Shown in pieces: positions 41,640 through 50,623 of a DNA stretch of 64,000 bases. This DNA comes from Ensifer sp. WSM1721 (lineage in GTDB: Bacteria > Pseudomonadota > Alphaproteobacteria > Rhizobiales > Rhizobiaceae). Where the stretch lies: assembly GCF_000513895.2 (NCBI RefSeq), contig NZ_CP165782.1:496001-560000 (forward strand), in the 5' to 3' direction. How positions within the stretch are numbered: the first letter of the stretch is position 1; the number at the start of each line of letters is the position of its first letter. The position numbers and the translations under genes are program-made. The notes under the pieces are model-generated. The model was not told the origin of the DNA, searched no databases, and was given only the letters and a program-made list of their open reading frames with translations.

Positions 41640-41742
41640 CTGCATGCTTCCTTAAATCGGACCGGATTTAAGGACAAAAACAAGCAGCAATTCAAAGTGC
41701 TGCAGCGTCCCTTGTGCATCTGAAAAGACGCACCGCGCCGTA
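41640..41742 (-). repeat. RIME-like palindromic element, copy E
   Basis: Hairpin 2 (CTGCATGCTTCCTTAAATCGG ... CGGATTTAAGG ... CAAGCAG) then hairpin 1 (CTGCAGCG ... TGTGCATCT ... AGACGCACC ... CGCCGTA). Arms are worn, with several mismatches. It lies between the rnhB start and the radical SAM gene end. Confidence 0.85.
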
Positions 41743-41812
41743 ATGCTGCTCCCGGATCCGTCCATTGCGCGGCAGGATCGACCTCCGCGACCCGGGCGTA
41801 CCCGCAAGCGCT

Positions 41813-42970
41813 CTAAAGCAGTGACAACTGAACGCCCATCCCGAGCGGCGGCACGAAGATGTCGTTCCTCAACTGCCGGCGCGTCAAATTGAGCCCAAGC
41901 CGCTTGGCCGCGAGTTCGAAGCGGCGACCGATCTGCCAGGCATAGGGCCCGCTGCCCTTCATCCGCTTTCCGAACTCGGCGTCGTAATCCTTGCCGCCAC
42001 GCATGGAGCGTATGAGCGACATGACATGGCGATAGCGGTCCGGATAGTTGCGGAGCAGCCAGTCGCGGAAAAGCGGGCTCACCTCCAGCGGCAGCCGCAG
42101 GAGCACATAGCTTGCCTCCGATGCGCCTGCCGTCTTCGCCGAATCGAGCACGCGCTCAATTTCATGATCATTCAGCGCCGGGATTATGGGCGCTACCAGG
42201 ACGCCGGTCGGAATGCCGGCCTCGGAAAGCGCACGTATCGCATCGAGCCGTTTGGCCGGCGTCGACGCCCGCGGCTCCATGGTGCGTGCCAGCTTGCGGT
42301 CGAGCGTCGTCACCGAAATGCCGACCCGTGCCAGGCCCATTTCCGCCATCGGACCAAGCAGGTCGATATCGCGCGTCACCATGGCCGATTTGGTGACGAT
42401 CATCACCGGATGGTTGGCCGCCTTCAGCACCTCCAATATCTGGCGCATGATCCGCCATTCCTTTTCGATCGGCTGATAGGGGTCGGTGTTGGTGCCGATC
42501 GCAATTGGACGAACCTTATAGTCCGGCCTTGCCAGTTCGCGTTCCAAAAGGCGAGGGGCATCCGGCTTGGCGAAGAGCTTGGCTTCGAAATCGAGCCCTG
42601 CCGACAGCCCCATATAGGCGTGCGTGGGCCGCGCGAAACAATAGATGCAGCCGTGTTCGCAGCCGCGATAGGGATTGATGGAGCGATCAAAGGAAATGTC
42701 CGGCGAATCGTTGCGCGTAATGACGGCCCTTGGCTTTTCCACCTGGACCTCGGTTTTGAACGGCGGCAATTCCTCGATTGTCTGCCAGCCGTCGTCGAAA
42801 GCCTCGCGTGTGCGCGGCTCAAAGCGTCCGGACATATTGAGGGCGGCACCGCGGCCACGTCGACGATCGATATCGATCCTGACGCCGGTTCCCGAGACGA
42901 TGGCTTCGGCCACGTCCGTGCTGTTGCCGGGAGCAAAGGCGCCCTGCTTGAGTTGAGACAGCTCGTTCAT
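41813..42970 (-). CDS. Radical SAM protein of the PA0069/Rv2578c family
   Basis: A 385-residue radical SAM protein. The [4Fe-4S]/SAM motif is C104-x3-C108-x2-C111 in YRGCEHGCIYCFARPTH, followed by TNTDPYQPIEKEWRIMRQILEV and VTKSAMVTRDIDLL, as in the spore photoproduct lyase-like/PA0069 group. The N-terminal ~95 residues are typical of this group, not of spore photoproduct lyase. The reaction is unknown. The start MNELSQLKQG at 42970 has GGGGAG six bases upstream and is preferred over the longer frame to 43009. It is divergent from the small glycosyltransferase-like gene. Confidence 0.88.
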   Translation of the reverse strand: MNELSQLKQGAFAPGNSTDVAEAIVSGTGVRIDIDRRRGRGAALNMSGRFEPRTREAFDDGWQTIEELPPFKTEVQVEKPRAVITRNDSPDISFDRSINPYRGCEHGCIYCFARPTHAYMGLSAGLDFEAKLFAKPDAPRLLERELARPDYKVRPIAIGTNTDPYQPIEKEWRIMRQILEVLKAANHPVMIVTKSAMVTRDIDLLGPMAEMGLARVGISVTTLDRKLARTMEPRASTPAKRLDAIRALSEAGIPTGVLVAPIIPALNDHEIERVLDSAKTAGASEASYVLLRLPLEVSPLFRDWLLRNYPDRYRHVMSLIRSMRGGKDYDAEFGKRMKGSGPYAWQIGRRFELAAKRLGLNLTRRQLRNDIFVPPLGMGVQLSLL

Positions 42971-43136
42971 CGAAATCTCCCCGGAACCGGACATGCGATT
43001 CCGTTTCATGATGATTATTTTCCTAACCTACGATGGAGAACAAAGCAAGAACAAAAAATCGCGAGGCGGAAGGAGAACGTCGGCAACCCATCAGGCAAGT
43101 TGTGGCATTTGGTTCGGCAATGCGGTAGGAACGGTC

Positions 43137-43670
43137 ATGCTGACGATCATCATGGAAACAAGAGACAACGAAGCGGAATTGGCACAGACGCTCACCGCAC
43201 TGGTTGCGGGCGCCGTGGAGGGGCTTGTCAGCGATGTCATCATCCTTGACCACGGCTCGAGCGACGGCTCCCCGCATGTTGCCGATGCAGCCGGCTGCCG
43301 CTTCTGCGTCGAATGGGATCTCGGCGATATCGTCCGCTCCGCGCGCGGCGACTGGTTGATGTTTCTCGAGCCGGGGGCGCGGCCGACCGGGCGCTGGGTG
43401 GACGAGCTCCTGGAATACGTATCGACCAGCAAAGACCCGGCGCGGTTTTCTCCCTCGCGCATCCACAAGCGCCCCCTTCTCAAGCGGCTATCGCGCCGCG
43501 CGCCGCTGGAGGCGGGATTCCTGATGCGCAAGAGGGATGCGGTTGCCGTCGCGCGCGGCAACATGCGGCTGAGCGACATCGCGAATGGTCGGGCAGTGCG
43601 CAAGCTCGCGACCGAGCTCGTACCGGCCTGGGTGACCATCGGCAATCGCCCAGCGACGGAGCGGGCCTGA
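43137..43670 (+). CDS. Small glycosyltransferase family 2-like protein
   Basis: A 177-residue protein. The N-terminal ~100 residues look like the first half of a GT-A fold (MLTIIMETRDNEAELAQTLTAL, VIILDHGSSDGS, GDWLMFLEPGARPTGRW), but the usual DxD is replaced (LEPGA) and the protein is shorter than an active family 2 enzyme. The second half is basic. It may be an inactive or accessory member; function unknown. The start ATG at 43137 has TAGGA upstream; the frame is open to 42993 with no conserved sequence. A remnant of RIME hairpin 1 lies just after the stop. Confidence 0.65.
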   Translation: MLTIIMETRDNEAELAQTLTALVAGAVEGLVSDVIILDHGSSDGSPHVADAAGCRFCVEWDLGDIVRSARGDWLMFLEPGARPTGRWVDELLEYVSTSKDPARFSPSRIHKRPLLKRLSRRAPLEAGFLMRKRDAVAVARGNMRLSDIANGRAVRKLATELVPAWVTIGNRPATERA

Positions 43671-43672
43671 TC

Positions 43673-43691
43673 TACAGCGTCGCGCGTCTTG
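43673..43691 (+). repeat. Fragment of RIME-like hairpin 1
   Basis: CTACAGCGTCGCGCGTCTT matches the left arm of hairpin 1 of the complete copies; the rest of the element is missing. Confidence 0.55.
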
Positions 43692-43698
43692 TCAGCGG

Positions 43699-43733
43699 GC
43701 AGCAAGAAAGGGGGTGCGCCTTGCGGCACCCCC
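43699..43733 (-). terminator. Rho-independent terminator (minus strand) after a 10-codon ORF
   Basis: On the minus strand GGGGGTGC-8 bases-GCACCCCC gives an 8-bp GC-rich stem, followed by TTTCTT. The nearest annotated gene ending toward it is moaB, 237 bases away, so it may end a separate short transcript. Confidence 0.75.
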
Positions 43734-43742
43734 AAGTGGCTC

Positions 43743-43775
43743 TCAAATGACCTTGACTTGAAAATGTCTTGCCAT
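43743..43775 (-). CDS. Candidate 10-residue small ORF with strong ribosome binding site
   Basis: The reading frame MARHFQVKVI ends 9 bases before a Rho-independent terminator hairpin. GAAAGGGGGG lies five bases upstream of the ATG, a much stronger ribosome binding site than most genes here have. A possible promoter (GTGACA-N18-CTATCG) lies about 130 bases upstream on the minus strand, inside the moaB-terminator gap. The transcript could be a small RNA, a short peptide gene or both. The same frame stays open to 44024 but then overlaps the moaB 3' end. I do not recognise the peptide. Confidence 0.35.
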   Translation of the reverse strand: MARHFQVKVI

Positions 43776-43969
43776 GCGTGCCCCCCTTTCCGAATGGGCA
43801 GCATGTCGTAGCCTTCCCTCCGCCCCAATATGCCCCAGGAAAGAGGGTGTCCTTGCATTCGCTCGATTTGGATAAACGGTGCCTGCCTTGCCCGCTTCGA
43901 GCGAAGCCGACGATAGCAATGTAGCGTCTTCGTCTGTCACGGGCTGTTCCAGATGGAACATGGAAATCG

Positions 43970-44512
43970 TCAGCCGCGCTGAAGATGCTCGTCCAGCCGC
44001 GGCATGATTTCCACGAAATTGCAAGGCATGTGCCGGTAGTCGAGCTGCTGCTTCAGGATTCCGTCCCAGGCGTCCTTGCAGGCACCGGGTGAGCCGGGCA
44101 GAACGAAGATGAATGTGCGGTTGGCGACGCCGCCCGTCGCCCGGGACTGGATCGTCGAGGTGCCGATCTTGTCGTAGGAAATCCTGTGGAACACCTCGGA
44201 GAAGCCATCCATCCGTTTTTCGAAGAGCGGCTCCAGCGCTTCCGGTGTCACGTCGCGGCCGGTGAAGCCGGTGCCGCCGGTGGTGATGACGACATCGATC
44301 GCCTCATTCAGCGTCCAACTGTTGACCTGATCGTAGATCTTCTGCCGGTCGTCTGGAACAATGGCCCGCGCTTCGAGGCGATGGCCGGCCTCGCGTATCC
44401 TCGCTTCGAGCGTGTCGCCGGACTTGTCGTTCGCGCGCGTGCGCGTGTCGGAGACCGTTAGCACGGCGATGCCGACAGCAATGAAGGGGCGTGTTTCGTC
44501 GAGGCCGGGCAT
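43970..44512 (-). CDS. moaB: Molybdenum cofactor biosynthesis protein MoaB
   Basis: A 180-residue MoaB/MogA-fold protein. The MPT-binding motif is VVITTGGTGFTGRDVTPEAL, followed by TSTIQSRATGGVANRTFIFVLPGSPGACKDAW. It adenylylates molybdopterin or acts in late Mo-cofactor steps. The start at 44512 (MPGLDETRPFIAVGIAV) is 5 bases after the ispE stop, so the two are translationally close. The longer frame to 44560 overlaps ispE. Confidence 0.92.
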   Translation of the reverse strand: MPGLDETRPFIAVGIAVLTVSDTRTRANDKSGDTLEARIREAGHRLEARAIVPDDRQKIYDQVNSWTLNEAIDVVITTGGTGFTGRDVTPEALEPLFEKRMDGFSEVFHRISYDKIGTSTIQSRATGGVANRTFIFVLPGSPGACKDAWDGILKQQLDYRHMPCNFVEIMPRLDEHLQRG

Positions 44513-44517
44513 CGGAT

Positions 44518-45429
44518 TTATCCTCTTTTCCCCGCGGTTCGCGTGGCTTGAACGTACCATTCCGGATGGCTGGCGGAAATCTCTTCGCCGGCGGCTGCGA
44601 CGCTTTCTTCGCCGTCAAACAGCCCGAAACAGGTGGCGCCGGAGCCGGACATCCGCACGAGTGTGGCGCCTGCGGCATTCAACGCGGCCGACACGTCTGC
44701 GATCACCGGTTCAAGGGCGCGCGCCGGAGGTTCCAGATCGTTACGCATGGCGGCTATCGCTGTCAGCCATTCCGCCTTCGATCGGGCGCCTTCAGGCAAG
44801 CCAAGCGGCGGATTGTCCTTCTTCACGAGCGTTCGGAAGATGACGGGAGTGGAAACGGCCACGAGCGGATTGACGAGGACGATCGCGAAGGATGGCAGGT
44901 CGGGAAGCGGCGTGATTTCCTCTCCGATCCCCTTCGCGAGGAGCGGCCGGCCGTCGAGGCACATCGGCACATCGGCACCGAGCGCGAGTGCAAGGCTCTC
45001 GAGCCTTGCAGGCGCAAGCGACGCACCCCAGAGCGTCATGAGCCCGCGCAGCGTCGCGGCCGCGTCTGCCGACCCGCCGCCTATGCCGGAGGCGATCGGC
45101 AGGTTTTTTTCGAGATGCAAATGGACCGGACCTGCTGCTGCACCTTCCGGCGCAAGCTCACGGCGCAACAGGTCGCGGGCGCGAAGCACAAGATTGCCGT
45201 CCTTGCCTTCAGCGGAAAGCGGCAGGACGGGTGCGAAACGGCCCGACAGCGTGAAGCGGTCCGCGTCCGCCGGCGTCAGTCCGATCCGGTCGCCGCAGTC
45301 GGCGAACGTCACCAGGCTTTCCAGAAGATGATGGCCATCGGTGCGCTGGCCGACCACATGCAAAGCAAGATTGATCTTGGCAGGCGCCGCAAAGGTCAAT
45401 GCGAAGCCCGGAATGCCGTCTGCCCGCAT
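44518..45429 (-). CDS. ispE: 4-diphosphocytidyl-2-C-methyl-D-erythritol kinase
   Basis: A 303-residue GHMP kinase of the non-mevalonate isoprenoid pathway. AAPAKINLALHVVGQRTDGHHLLESLV at the N-terminus and the ATP loop PIASGIGGGSADAAAT are family signatures; SGSGATCFGLF is the third GHMP motif. The start at 45429 (MRADGIPGFALTFAAPAK) is 7 bases downstream of the TPR gene stop on the same strand. It phosphorylates CDP-ME; ispB, encoded upstream, uses the resulting prenyl precursors. Confidence 0.95.
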   Translation of the reverse strand: MRADGIPGFALTFAAPAKINLALHVVGQRTDGHHLLESLVTFADCGDRIGLTPADADRFTLSGRFAPVLPLSAEGKDGNLVLRARDLLRRELAPEGAAAGPVHLHLEKNLPIASGIGGGSADAAATLRGLMTLWGASLAPARLESLALALGADVPMCLDGRPLLAKGIGEEITPLPDLPSFAIVLVNPLVAVSTPVIFRTLVKKDNPPLGLPEGARSKAEWLTAIAAMRNDLEPPARALEPVIADVSAALNAAGATLVRMSGSGATCFGLFDGEESVAAAGEEISASHPEWYVQATRTAGKRG

Positions 45430-45436
45430 GCCGTGA

Positions 45437-47269
45437 TCAGGACTTCTTGCCCGGCGTCGCCACCTCGGGTCCATTCTTCTTCGGCAGCGTTTCCTTGGCG
45501 TCAGCGGCGGCCGGAACCCGCTCCTTGAGCGGTGGGAGGCCGTTTTCGATCTTTGCCTTGATCTTCGGAATTTCCGCTTCCTCGGGCTTCAGTTCGAGCG
45601 CCTGGTTCCACTGGAATACCGCTTCTAGCTTGCGCCCGACGCGCCAATAGGCATCGCCGAGGTGATCGTTGATCGTCGCGTCGCCGGCCATCAGTTCCGC
45701 CGCGCGCTCGAGCTCGGCCACCGCTTCGTCGAAGCGGCCCATGCGGAAATAGGCCCAGCCAAGTGAGTCGACGATATAGCCGTCGTCGGGCTTCAGCTCG
45801 ACCGCCTTGCGGATCATATCGAGGCCCTCTTCCAGCTTAATGTTCATGTCGACCCAGGAATAGCCGAGATAGTTCAGGACCTGGGGCTGATCCGGATTGA
45901 GCTCCAACGCCTTGAGGAAGTTCGGCTCCGCCTTCTCCCAGATCTTTTGCCGCTCATAGGCGATGCCGCGCTGGAAGAAGACGGTCCAGTCGCTGCGCTT
46001 CGGCACGGGGCCGATCGCCTCCACCGCTCGGTCATAGAGCTCGCCCATCTCCTTGTAGGCTTTGGCATCGGAAAGCACGCTACCATAGGCGAGATAGTTG
46101 CGGATATTCTTTGGATCGACGTCGATCAGCGCCTTCAGGTGTCTCTTCGCTTCGTCGACCTTGCCGATACTGGCGAGGCTGAGACCAAGCTGAAGCTCGG
46201 AAAGGCGGCGCATCGGCGAATCTTCCGGCACGCTCTTGTAGAGCACTATGGCCTCTTCCGGTTTCTTCAGGTTCTCCGCGATACCACCGAGCATCACCAG
46301 AATATCGGGACTCTCCGGATCGAGCCGGCGCGCCGTCTGCAGGTAGAGCGAAACGATGTCTTCCGCTCCCTCACGATTGAGCGCGCCGCCGATCGAGAAG
46401 AGCACCGCCGCAGCACCCTGCACGGCAGTACGCACCTGCTGTTCCTGGGGCTTGCCTTCTTCGATGCTCTTTCTCAGCGCCTCGAGCGGCGTGTAGTTGT
46501 TGACGAGATTTTCGCCGACGGCAATCGTGTCCAGCGCCTTCTGCTTGTTGCCTTCCCGCGCTTCAAAGCGTGCCAGCGCCTCGACGGCGCGCATGAAGGT
46601 GTCCGGCGCAGCGCTGCCGCCTTCACGGTCGAGAATGGCGTCGTTCAGCCGGGCGCGCGCTGTCGCCTTGTCGCCGGCCGCAAGCGCGAGCGCTCCGGCA
46701 TGATAATTCTTGAACACCCGGAACCATTCCGGTCCGTCCAGGCCCTTGATCTGGGCCAGCGCCTCCTTCGGGCGGCCTTGACCGAACTTGGCCCAGGCGG
46801 AGAGCAGATTGCTCATCAGACGGTCGAGGTCGTTCGGTCCCTGGTAGTTCAAGAGCTTTTGTGCGTTGCGGTATTCCCGCTTGCGGATCGCCTCGATGGC
46901 GCGGACCACCGTCGTGATCCGCTCGACGGCTGGATCGGACTTCAGTTCCTCGGCGATCTTGACGCCCTGATCGAACTGGCCGCTCATCAGCAGCGTGATC
47001 ATCAGCCGCTGCTTGACGTCATTGTTGTTGGGCTCGAACTGCAAGGCGGTCCGGTAGAGCTCCGTTGCCGTCGCGTAATCGCGATCGACGTCGGCCGTCC
47101 GCGCGGCAAGGAATGCGCCCGCAAACGTGTTGACGCTGCGAATGTCGAAAGGCTTGGCGTCCTCGACCGGCGCCTTCTCTTCGGCAACCACTTGCTGACC
47201 GCCGGTCACCGATGCGAGGACCAGCATCGCTGCGCCGCTGAGAAGGCGAAGGAATGTATTCTGCCGCAT
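45437..47269 (-). CDS. Exported tetratricopeptide-repeat protein
   Basis: A 610-residue protein with a signal peptide (MRQNTFLRLLSGAAMLVLASVTGGQQVVA) and many TPR units throughout, e.g. ATATELYRTALQFEPNNNDVKQRL near residue 65 and YLGYSWVDMNIKLEEGLDMIRKAVELKPDDGYIVDSLGWAYFRMGRFDEAVAELERA near residue 490. TPR arrays are protein-binding scaffolds; the partner is unknown, and periplasmic location is inferred from the signal peptide. The tail is Lys/Glu-rich. The start at 47269 has AAAGG upstream. ispE follows after 7 bases, suggesting an operon TPR-ispE-moaB. Confidence 0.85.
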   Translation of the reverse strand: MRQNTFLRLLSGAAMLVLASVTGGQQVVAEEKAPVEDAKPFDIRSVNTFAGAFLAARTADVDRDYATATELYRTALQFEPNNNDVKQRLMITLLMSGQFDQGVKIAEELKSDPAVERITTVVRAIEAIRKREYRNAQKLLNYQGPNDLDRLMSNLLSAWAKFGQGRPKEALAQIKGLDGPEWFRVFKNYHAGALALAAGDKATARARLNDAILDREGGSAAPDTFMRAVEALARFEAREGNKQKALDTIAVGENLVNNYTPLEALRKSIEEGKPQEQQVRTAVQGAAAVLFSIGGALNREGAEDIVSLYLQTARRLDPESPDILVMLGGIAENLKKPEEAIVLYKSVPEDSPMRRLSELQLGLSLASIGKVDEAKRHLKALIDVDPKNIRNYLAYGSVLSDAKAYKEMGELYDRAVEAIGPVPKRSDWTVFFQRGIAYERQKIWEKAEPNFLKALELNPDQPQVLNYLGYSWVDMNIKLEEGLDMIRKAVELKPDDGYIVDSLGWAYFRMGRFDEAVAELERAAELMAGDATINDHLGDAYWRVGRKLEAVFQWNQALELKPEEAEIPKIKAKIENGLPPLKERVPAAADAKETLPKKNGPEVATPGKKS

Positions 47270-47432
47270 ATCAAACCTTTCATTGCCGGTGGTCACGCCT
47301 GTGGCGCCACCGCTGGTTGTGCAGAAAGCGATCGGAAATCGTTTCGCACAAGTCTTGGAGAATAGAATGGCTTTTTTGGCGCAGTGCGGCAAGAAATTCC
47401 TCCAGGGGAAGTGATATCCTGCCAGCCCGCGC

Positions 47433-48470
47433 TCAGCTCACACGGTCGATGCAAAAATCGATCACCTCGATCATTGCCGATTTCCAGGGAGAGGCGGGCA
47501 GCGGCGCAAGCGCATCGCGCGCGATCGTGCCGTAGTGCTTGGCCCGCGCGATTGTGTCGGTGAGCCCACCGTAACGGCGGATGAGGCTAAGCGCCTTTTC
47601 GAGATTTGCCTGGTCGCTGGCGCCACCCTCGATCGCCTCCCGCCAGAACGCCCGATCTTCCGGCGTGCCGCGACGGTAGGAAAGGATGACGGGAAGCGTG
47701 ATCTTGCCCTCGCGGAAATCGTCACCGACATTCTTGCCGAGCTCGCTCGACGAGCCGCCATAGTCGAGAACGTCGTCGACCAGTTGGAAGGCGAGGCCGA
47801 GATTCGTGCCGTAGGACTTCAGCGCGTTGCGGTCAGCCTTCGCCGCGCCCGCGACGATCGGCCCGACCTCAGCGGCTGCGGCGAAGAGCGCTGCCGTCTT
47901 GGCGCGGATGACCTGGAGATAGTCGTCCTCGGTCGTCTCCATGTTCTTGGCGACGGAGAGCTGCAGCACCTCGCCTTCCGCGATCACCGAAGCGGCGGTC
48001 GAAAGCACGTCGAGCGCCTCGAGCGAGCCTACGTCGACCATCATGCGGAACGCCTGGCCGAGCAGGAAATCGCCCACGAGCACGCTCGCCTGGTTGCCCC
48101 AGATCGTCCGCGCCGTCGACTTGCCGCGTCTGAGGTCGCTCTCGTCGACCACATCGTCGTGCAGCAGCGTTGCCGTATGCATGAATTCGACGCTGGTCGC
48201 GAGCTTGATATGGCCGTCGCCCTCATAGCCGAACATGGCGGCCGCCGCGAGAGTCAGCATCGGCCTCAGCCGCTTGCCGCCCGACGAAATAAGGTGGTTG
48301 GCGACTTCCGGAATCATTTGGACGTCGGAGCCCGCCTTGGAGAGGATGAGCTGATTGACGCGTTCCATGTCGGGCAAGGTCAGGTCGACGAGCGGCTTCA
48401 CAGATGCCTGTTTGTTTTTATTGTCTTCCAGCGGTATCACTACGCCCAACGCCCCGGACTCCTGTTTCAT
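47433..48470 (-). CDS. ispB: Polyprenyl (octa/decaprenyl) diphosphate synthase
   Basis: A 345-residue trans-prenyltransferase making the ubiquinone side chain. Both Asp-rich motifs are intact: D105-D-V-V-D109 and D232-D-V-L-D236. The residues before the first motif (EFMHTATLLHDD) have no bulky aromatic directly upstream, consistent with a long product; chain length (C40 or C50) cannot be fixed by sight. Rhizobia use ubiquinone-10. The start at 48470 (MKQESGALGVVIPLEDN) is preferred over the 66-residue longer frame. It is divergent from the DUF2007 gene, 91 bases away. Confidence 0.93.
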   Translation of the reverse strand: MKQESGALGVVIPLEDNKNKQASVKPLVDLTLPDMERVNQLILSKAGSDVQMIPEVANHLISSGGKRLRPMLTLAAAAMFGYEGDGHIKLATSVEFMHTATLLHDDVVDESDLRRGKSTARTIWGNQASVLVGDFLLGQAFRMMVDVGSLEALDVLSTAASVIAEGEVLQLSVAKNMETTEDDYLQVIRAKTAALFAAAAEVGPIVAGAAKADRNALKSYGTNLGLAFQLVDDVLDYGGSSSELGKNVGDDFREGKITLPVILSYRRGTPEDRAFWREAIEGGASDQANLEKALSLIRRYGGLTDTIARAKHYGTIARDALAPLPASPWKSAMIEVIDFCIDRVS

Positions 48471-48561
48471 CGTCGGTTGCGACAATAGAAAGAGGGGCCT
48501 CGGGCGGCAAGAGGCGAATTGCCTCGCTCGCTGCAATTTGAGACAGGAAAAAAGAGCCTCT

Positions 48562-48783
48562 ATGAAGGAACTGATCCGCACCAACGACGCCGTGCTTCTC
48601 TCCTTCGCCGAAAGCCTGATGAAGGATGCGGGCATCGCCTGTCTCATAGCCGATCGGGATATGAGCATTCTCGAAGGCTCGCTCGGCCTCCTGCCGCGGC
48701 GCTTTTTGGTCGCCGAGGAGGACGCCGAGCGAGCCCGGAGGATATTGATCGACGCGGGCTTGGAAAAGGAATTGCGGCAATGA
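48562..48783 (+). CDS. DUF2007 small protein
   Basis: A 73-residue protein matching DUF2007: MKELIRTNDAVLLSFAESLMKDAGIACLIADRDMSILEGSLGLLPRRFLVAEEDAERARRIL. The family resembles a P-II-like or ferredoxin-like fold and is labelled as putative signal transducing; no activity is known. The start ATG at 48562 follows AAAGAG. The methyltransferase gene begins 43 bases after its stop, so the pair likely share a transcript. Confidence 0.85.
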   Translation: MKELIRTNDAVLLSFAESLMKDAGIACLIADRDMSILEGSLGLLPRRFLVAEEDAERARRILIDAGLEKELRQ

Positions 48784-48826
48784 TGCCGGTGGACTTTCCC
48801 GTAAGGCCCAAACGGAGATGACGAGA

Positions 48827-49591
48827 ATGTCGGAAACGGTGGACGCGTTCCACCGCGGCAGATTCCACCTGATCCAACCGCTTGGCCAGGGGCATCGCTC
48901 CGGCATGGATGCGATGCTGCTTGCCTCCCTCGTCTCCTGTAGCCGCCCGTGCCGCGTAGCCGATCTCGGCGCCGGCGCCGGGGCGGCCGGCATGGCCGTC
49001 GCCTCGCGGATCGAGACGGCCGAGGTGCTCCTCGTAGAGCGTTCGCCGATCATGGCGGATTTTGCCCGCCGCAGCCTCGCCTTGCCCGAGAACGCCCGTT
49101 TCGCTGCCCGGGTCTCGGTTCTCGAAGCGGACGTCGCGCTGAACGGCAAGGCGCGCGCGGCCGCGGGCCTTGCCGTCGATGTCTTCGATCACGTGATCAT
49201 GAATCCGCCATTCAACGATGCCGCGGACCGCAGGACCCCCGACCGCCTCAAGGAGGAAGCTCATGCCATGAGCGACAATCTCTTCGAGACCTGGATCAAG
49301 ACGGCAGGCGCCATCATGAAGCCGGGCGGCCAGCTCTCGCTCATTGCACGGCCGGAATCGATCGCCGAGATCATTGCGGCCTGCGGCCGCCGCTTCGGCG
49401 GCATCGAGATCACGCCGCTCCTGCCGCGGGCCGGTGAGAACGCCGTACGCATTCTCGTGACGGCGATCAAACAGAGCCGCAAGCGGTTGGCGCTGCGCGC
49501 GCCGCTCGTCATGCACGGGGGGGCAACTCATCGCTTCTCGCCGGAGGTCGACGATCTTAACAACGGGCGTGCGGCCTATCATCGCCGATGA
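48827..49591 (+). CDS. tRNA1(Val) (adenine-37-N6)-methyltransferase-like enzyme
   Basis: A 254-residue class I SAM methyltransferase. The SAM loop is VADLGAGAGAAGMAVA and the amino-adenine motif is N126-P-P-F129 in HVIMNPPFNDAADRR. The opening FHLIQPLGQGHRSGMDAMLLAS is typical of the TrmN6/YfiC group, which methylates A37 of tRNA-Val1 in E. coli. The exact target here is inferred. The ATG at 48827 has GGAG nine bases upstream; the in-frame ATG at 48818 overlaps that site. Confidence 0.85.
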   Translation: MSETVDAFHRGRFHLIQPLGQGHRSGMDAMLLASLVSCSRPCRVADLGAGAGAAGMAVASRIETAEVLLVERSPIMADFARRSLALPENARFAARVSVLEADVALNGKARAAAGLAVDVFDHVIMNPPFNDAADRRTPDRLKEEAHAMSDNLFETWIKTAGAIMKPGGQLSLIARPESIAEIIAACGRRFGGIEITPLLPRAGENAVRILVTAIKQSRKRLALRAPLVMHGGATHRFSPEVDDLNNGRAAYHRR

Positions 49592-49667
49592 TTAACGGTA
49601 AGCACGGCATTGCGTTTGCCGCCGCAATGCATACATGCAGTGACAAGTTCGTATGGCAGGAGTTGAG

Positions 49668-50534
49668 ATGGCCGGATTCTTGAAAAAGCTGATGCCGAGG
49701 CGTTTTCGCAGGGATGGCGTAACCATACCGGCGATCAGGCTGCATGGCGCGATCATGGCCGGCGGCGGCCAGTTCCGCCCGGTTCTCAATCTTGCCAGCG
49801 TGGCGCCGCTTCTTGAGAAGGCCTTCTCGATCAAGGAGGCTCCGGCCGTTGCCATTTCCGTTAATTCGCCGGGCGGCTCGCCGGTGCAGTCGCGCCTCAT
49901 CTATCAGCGCATCCGCGACCTTGCGGAGGAGAAGAAGAAGCGCGTGCTGATCTTCGTCGAGGATGTGGCGGCCTCTGGCGGCTACATGATCGCGCTCGCC
50001 GGCGACGAGATTATCGCCGACCCGACCTCGATCGTCGGCTCGATCGGCGTCGTTTCCGGCGGCTTCGGTTTTCCGGAGCTTCTGAGAAAGATCGGTGTCG
50101 AACGTCGCGTGTATACGGCCGGCGAAAACAAGGTGGTGCTCGATCCGTTCCAGCCGGAGAAGCAGCGCGACGTCGACTTCTTGAAGAGCCTGCAACTCGA
50201 CATCCATGATATCTTCATTCAGATGGTGAAGATGCGTCGGGGCTCGCTGCTGGCGGACCACCCGGATATCTTCTCGGGTCTCTTCTGGACCGGCAAACGC
50301 AGCCAGGAACTCGGCCTTGTCGACAGCCTCGGCGATATGCGGGGCGAAGTGAAGAAGCGCTATGGCGAGAAGGCGAGACTCGAGCTCATTCAACCCGCTC
50401 GTAGCCTATTCGGCCGGCGTCAGCCGGGGGCCGCCGTTGCCGGGTCGATCGCGGGGCCGCTCGCCGCGTCGACGGCCGCGGGTCTGGTCGAGGCTATCGA
50501 AGAAAGAGCCCTGTGGGCGCGTTTCGGGCTTTGA
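49668..50534 (+). CDS. S49-family (SppA-like) serine protease
   Basis: A 288-residue SppA/SohB-type peptidase. The nucleophile is S103 in DVAASGGYMIA, and the general-base Lys is K155 in AGENKVVLDPF, 52 residues later, as in the short Bacillus-type SppA. NSPGG and SIVGSIGVVSGGFGF are further family marks. There is only weak N-terminal hydrophobicity, so it may be peripheral or cytosolic. The family digests signal peptides and membrane protein fragments. The start MAGFLKKLMP at 49668 has GGAGTTGAG upstream. Confidence 0.9.
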   Translation: MAGFLKKLMPRRFRRDGVTIPAIRLHGAIMAGGGQFRPVLNLASVAPLLEKAFSIKEAPAVAISVNSPGGSPVQSRLIYQRIRDLAEEKKKRVLIFVEDVAASGGYMIALAGDEIIADPTSIVGSIGVVSGGFGFPELLRKIGVERRVYTAGENKVVLDPFQPEKQRDVDFLKSLQLDIHDIFIQMVKMRRGSLLADHPDIFSGLFWTGKRSQELGLVDSLGDMRGEVKKRYGEKARLELIQPARSLFGRRQPGAAVAGSIAGPLAASTAAGLVEAIEERALWARFGL

Positions 50535-50623
50535 CGCGGGCATCTGGTCAGCCGCGCAGGCTCGCGCTAACACTTTGGTGAAGATCACCCAGCTCATCGA
50601 CTCCGATCTGAGGAGGAGGAACA

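Noticed and set aside
43743..44024. A 93-codon version of the small ORF after moaB
   Set aside because: Its start overlaps the moaB 3' end and only the last ten codons follow a good ribosome binding site.
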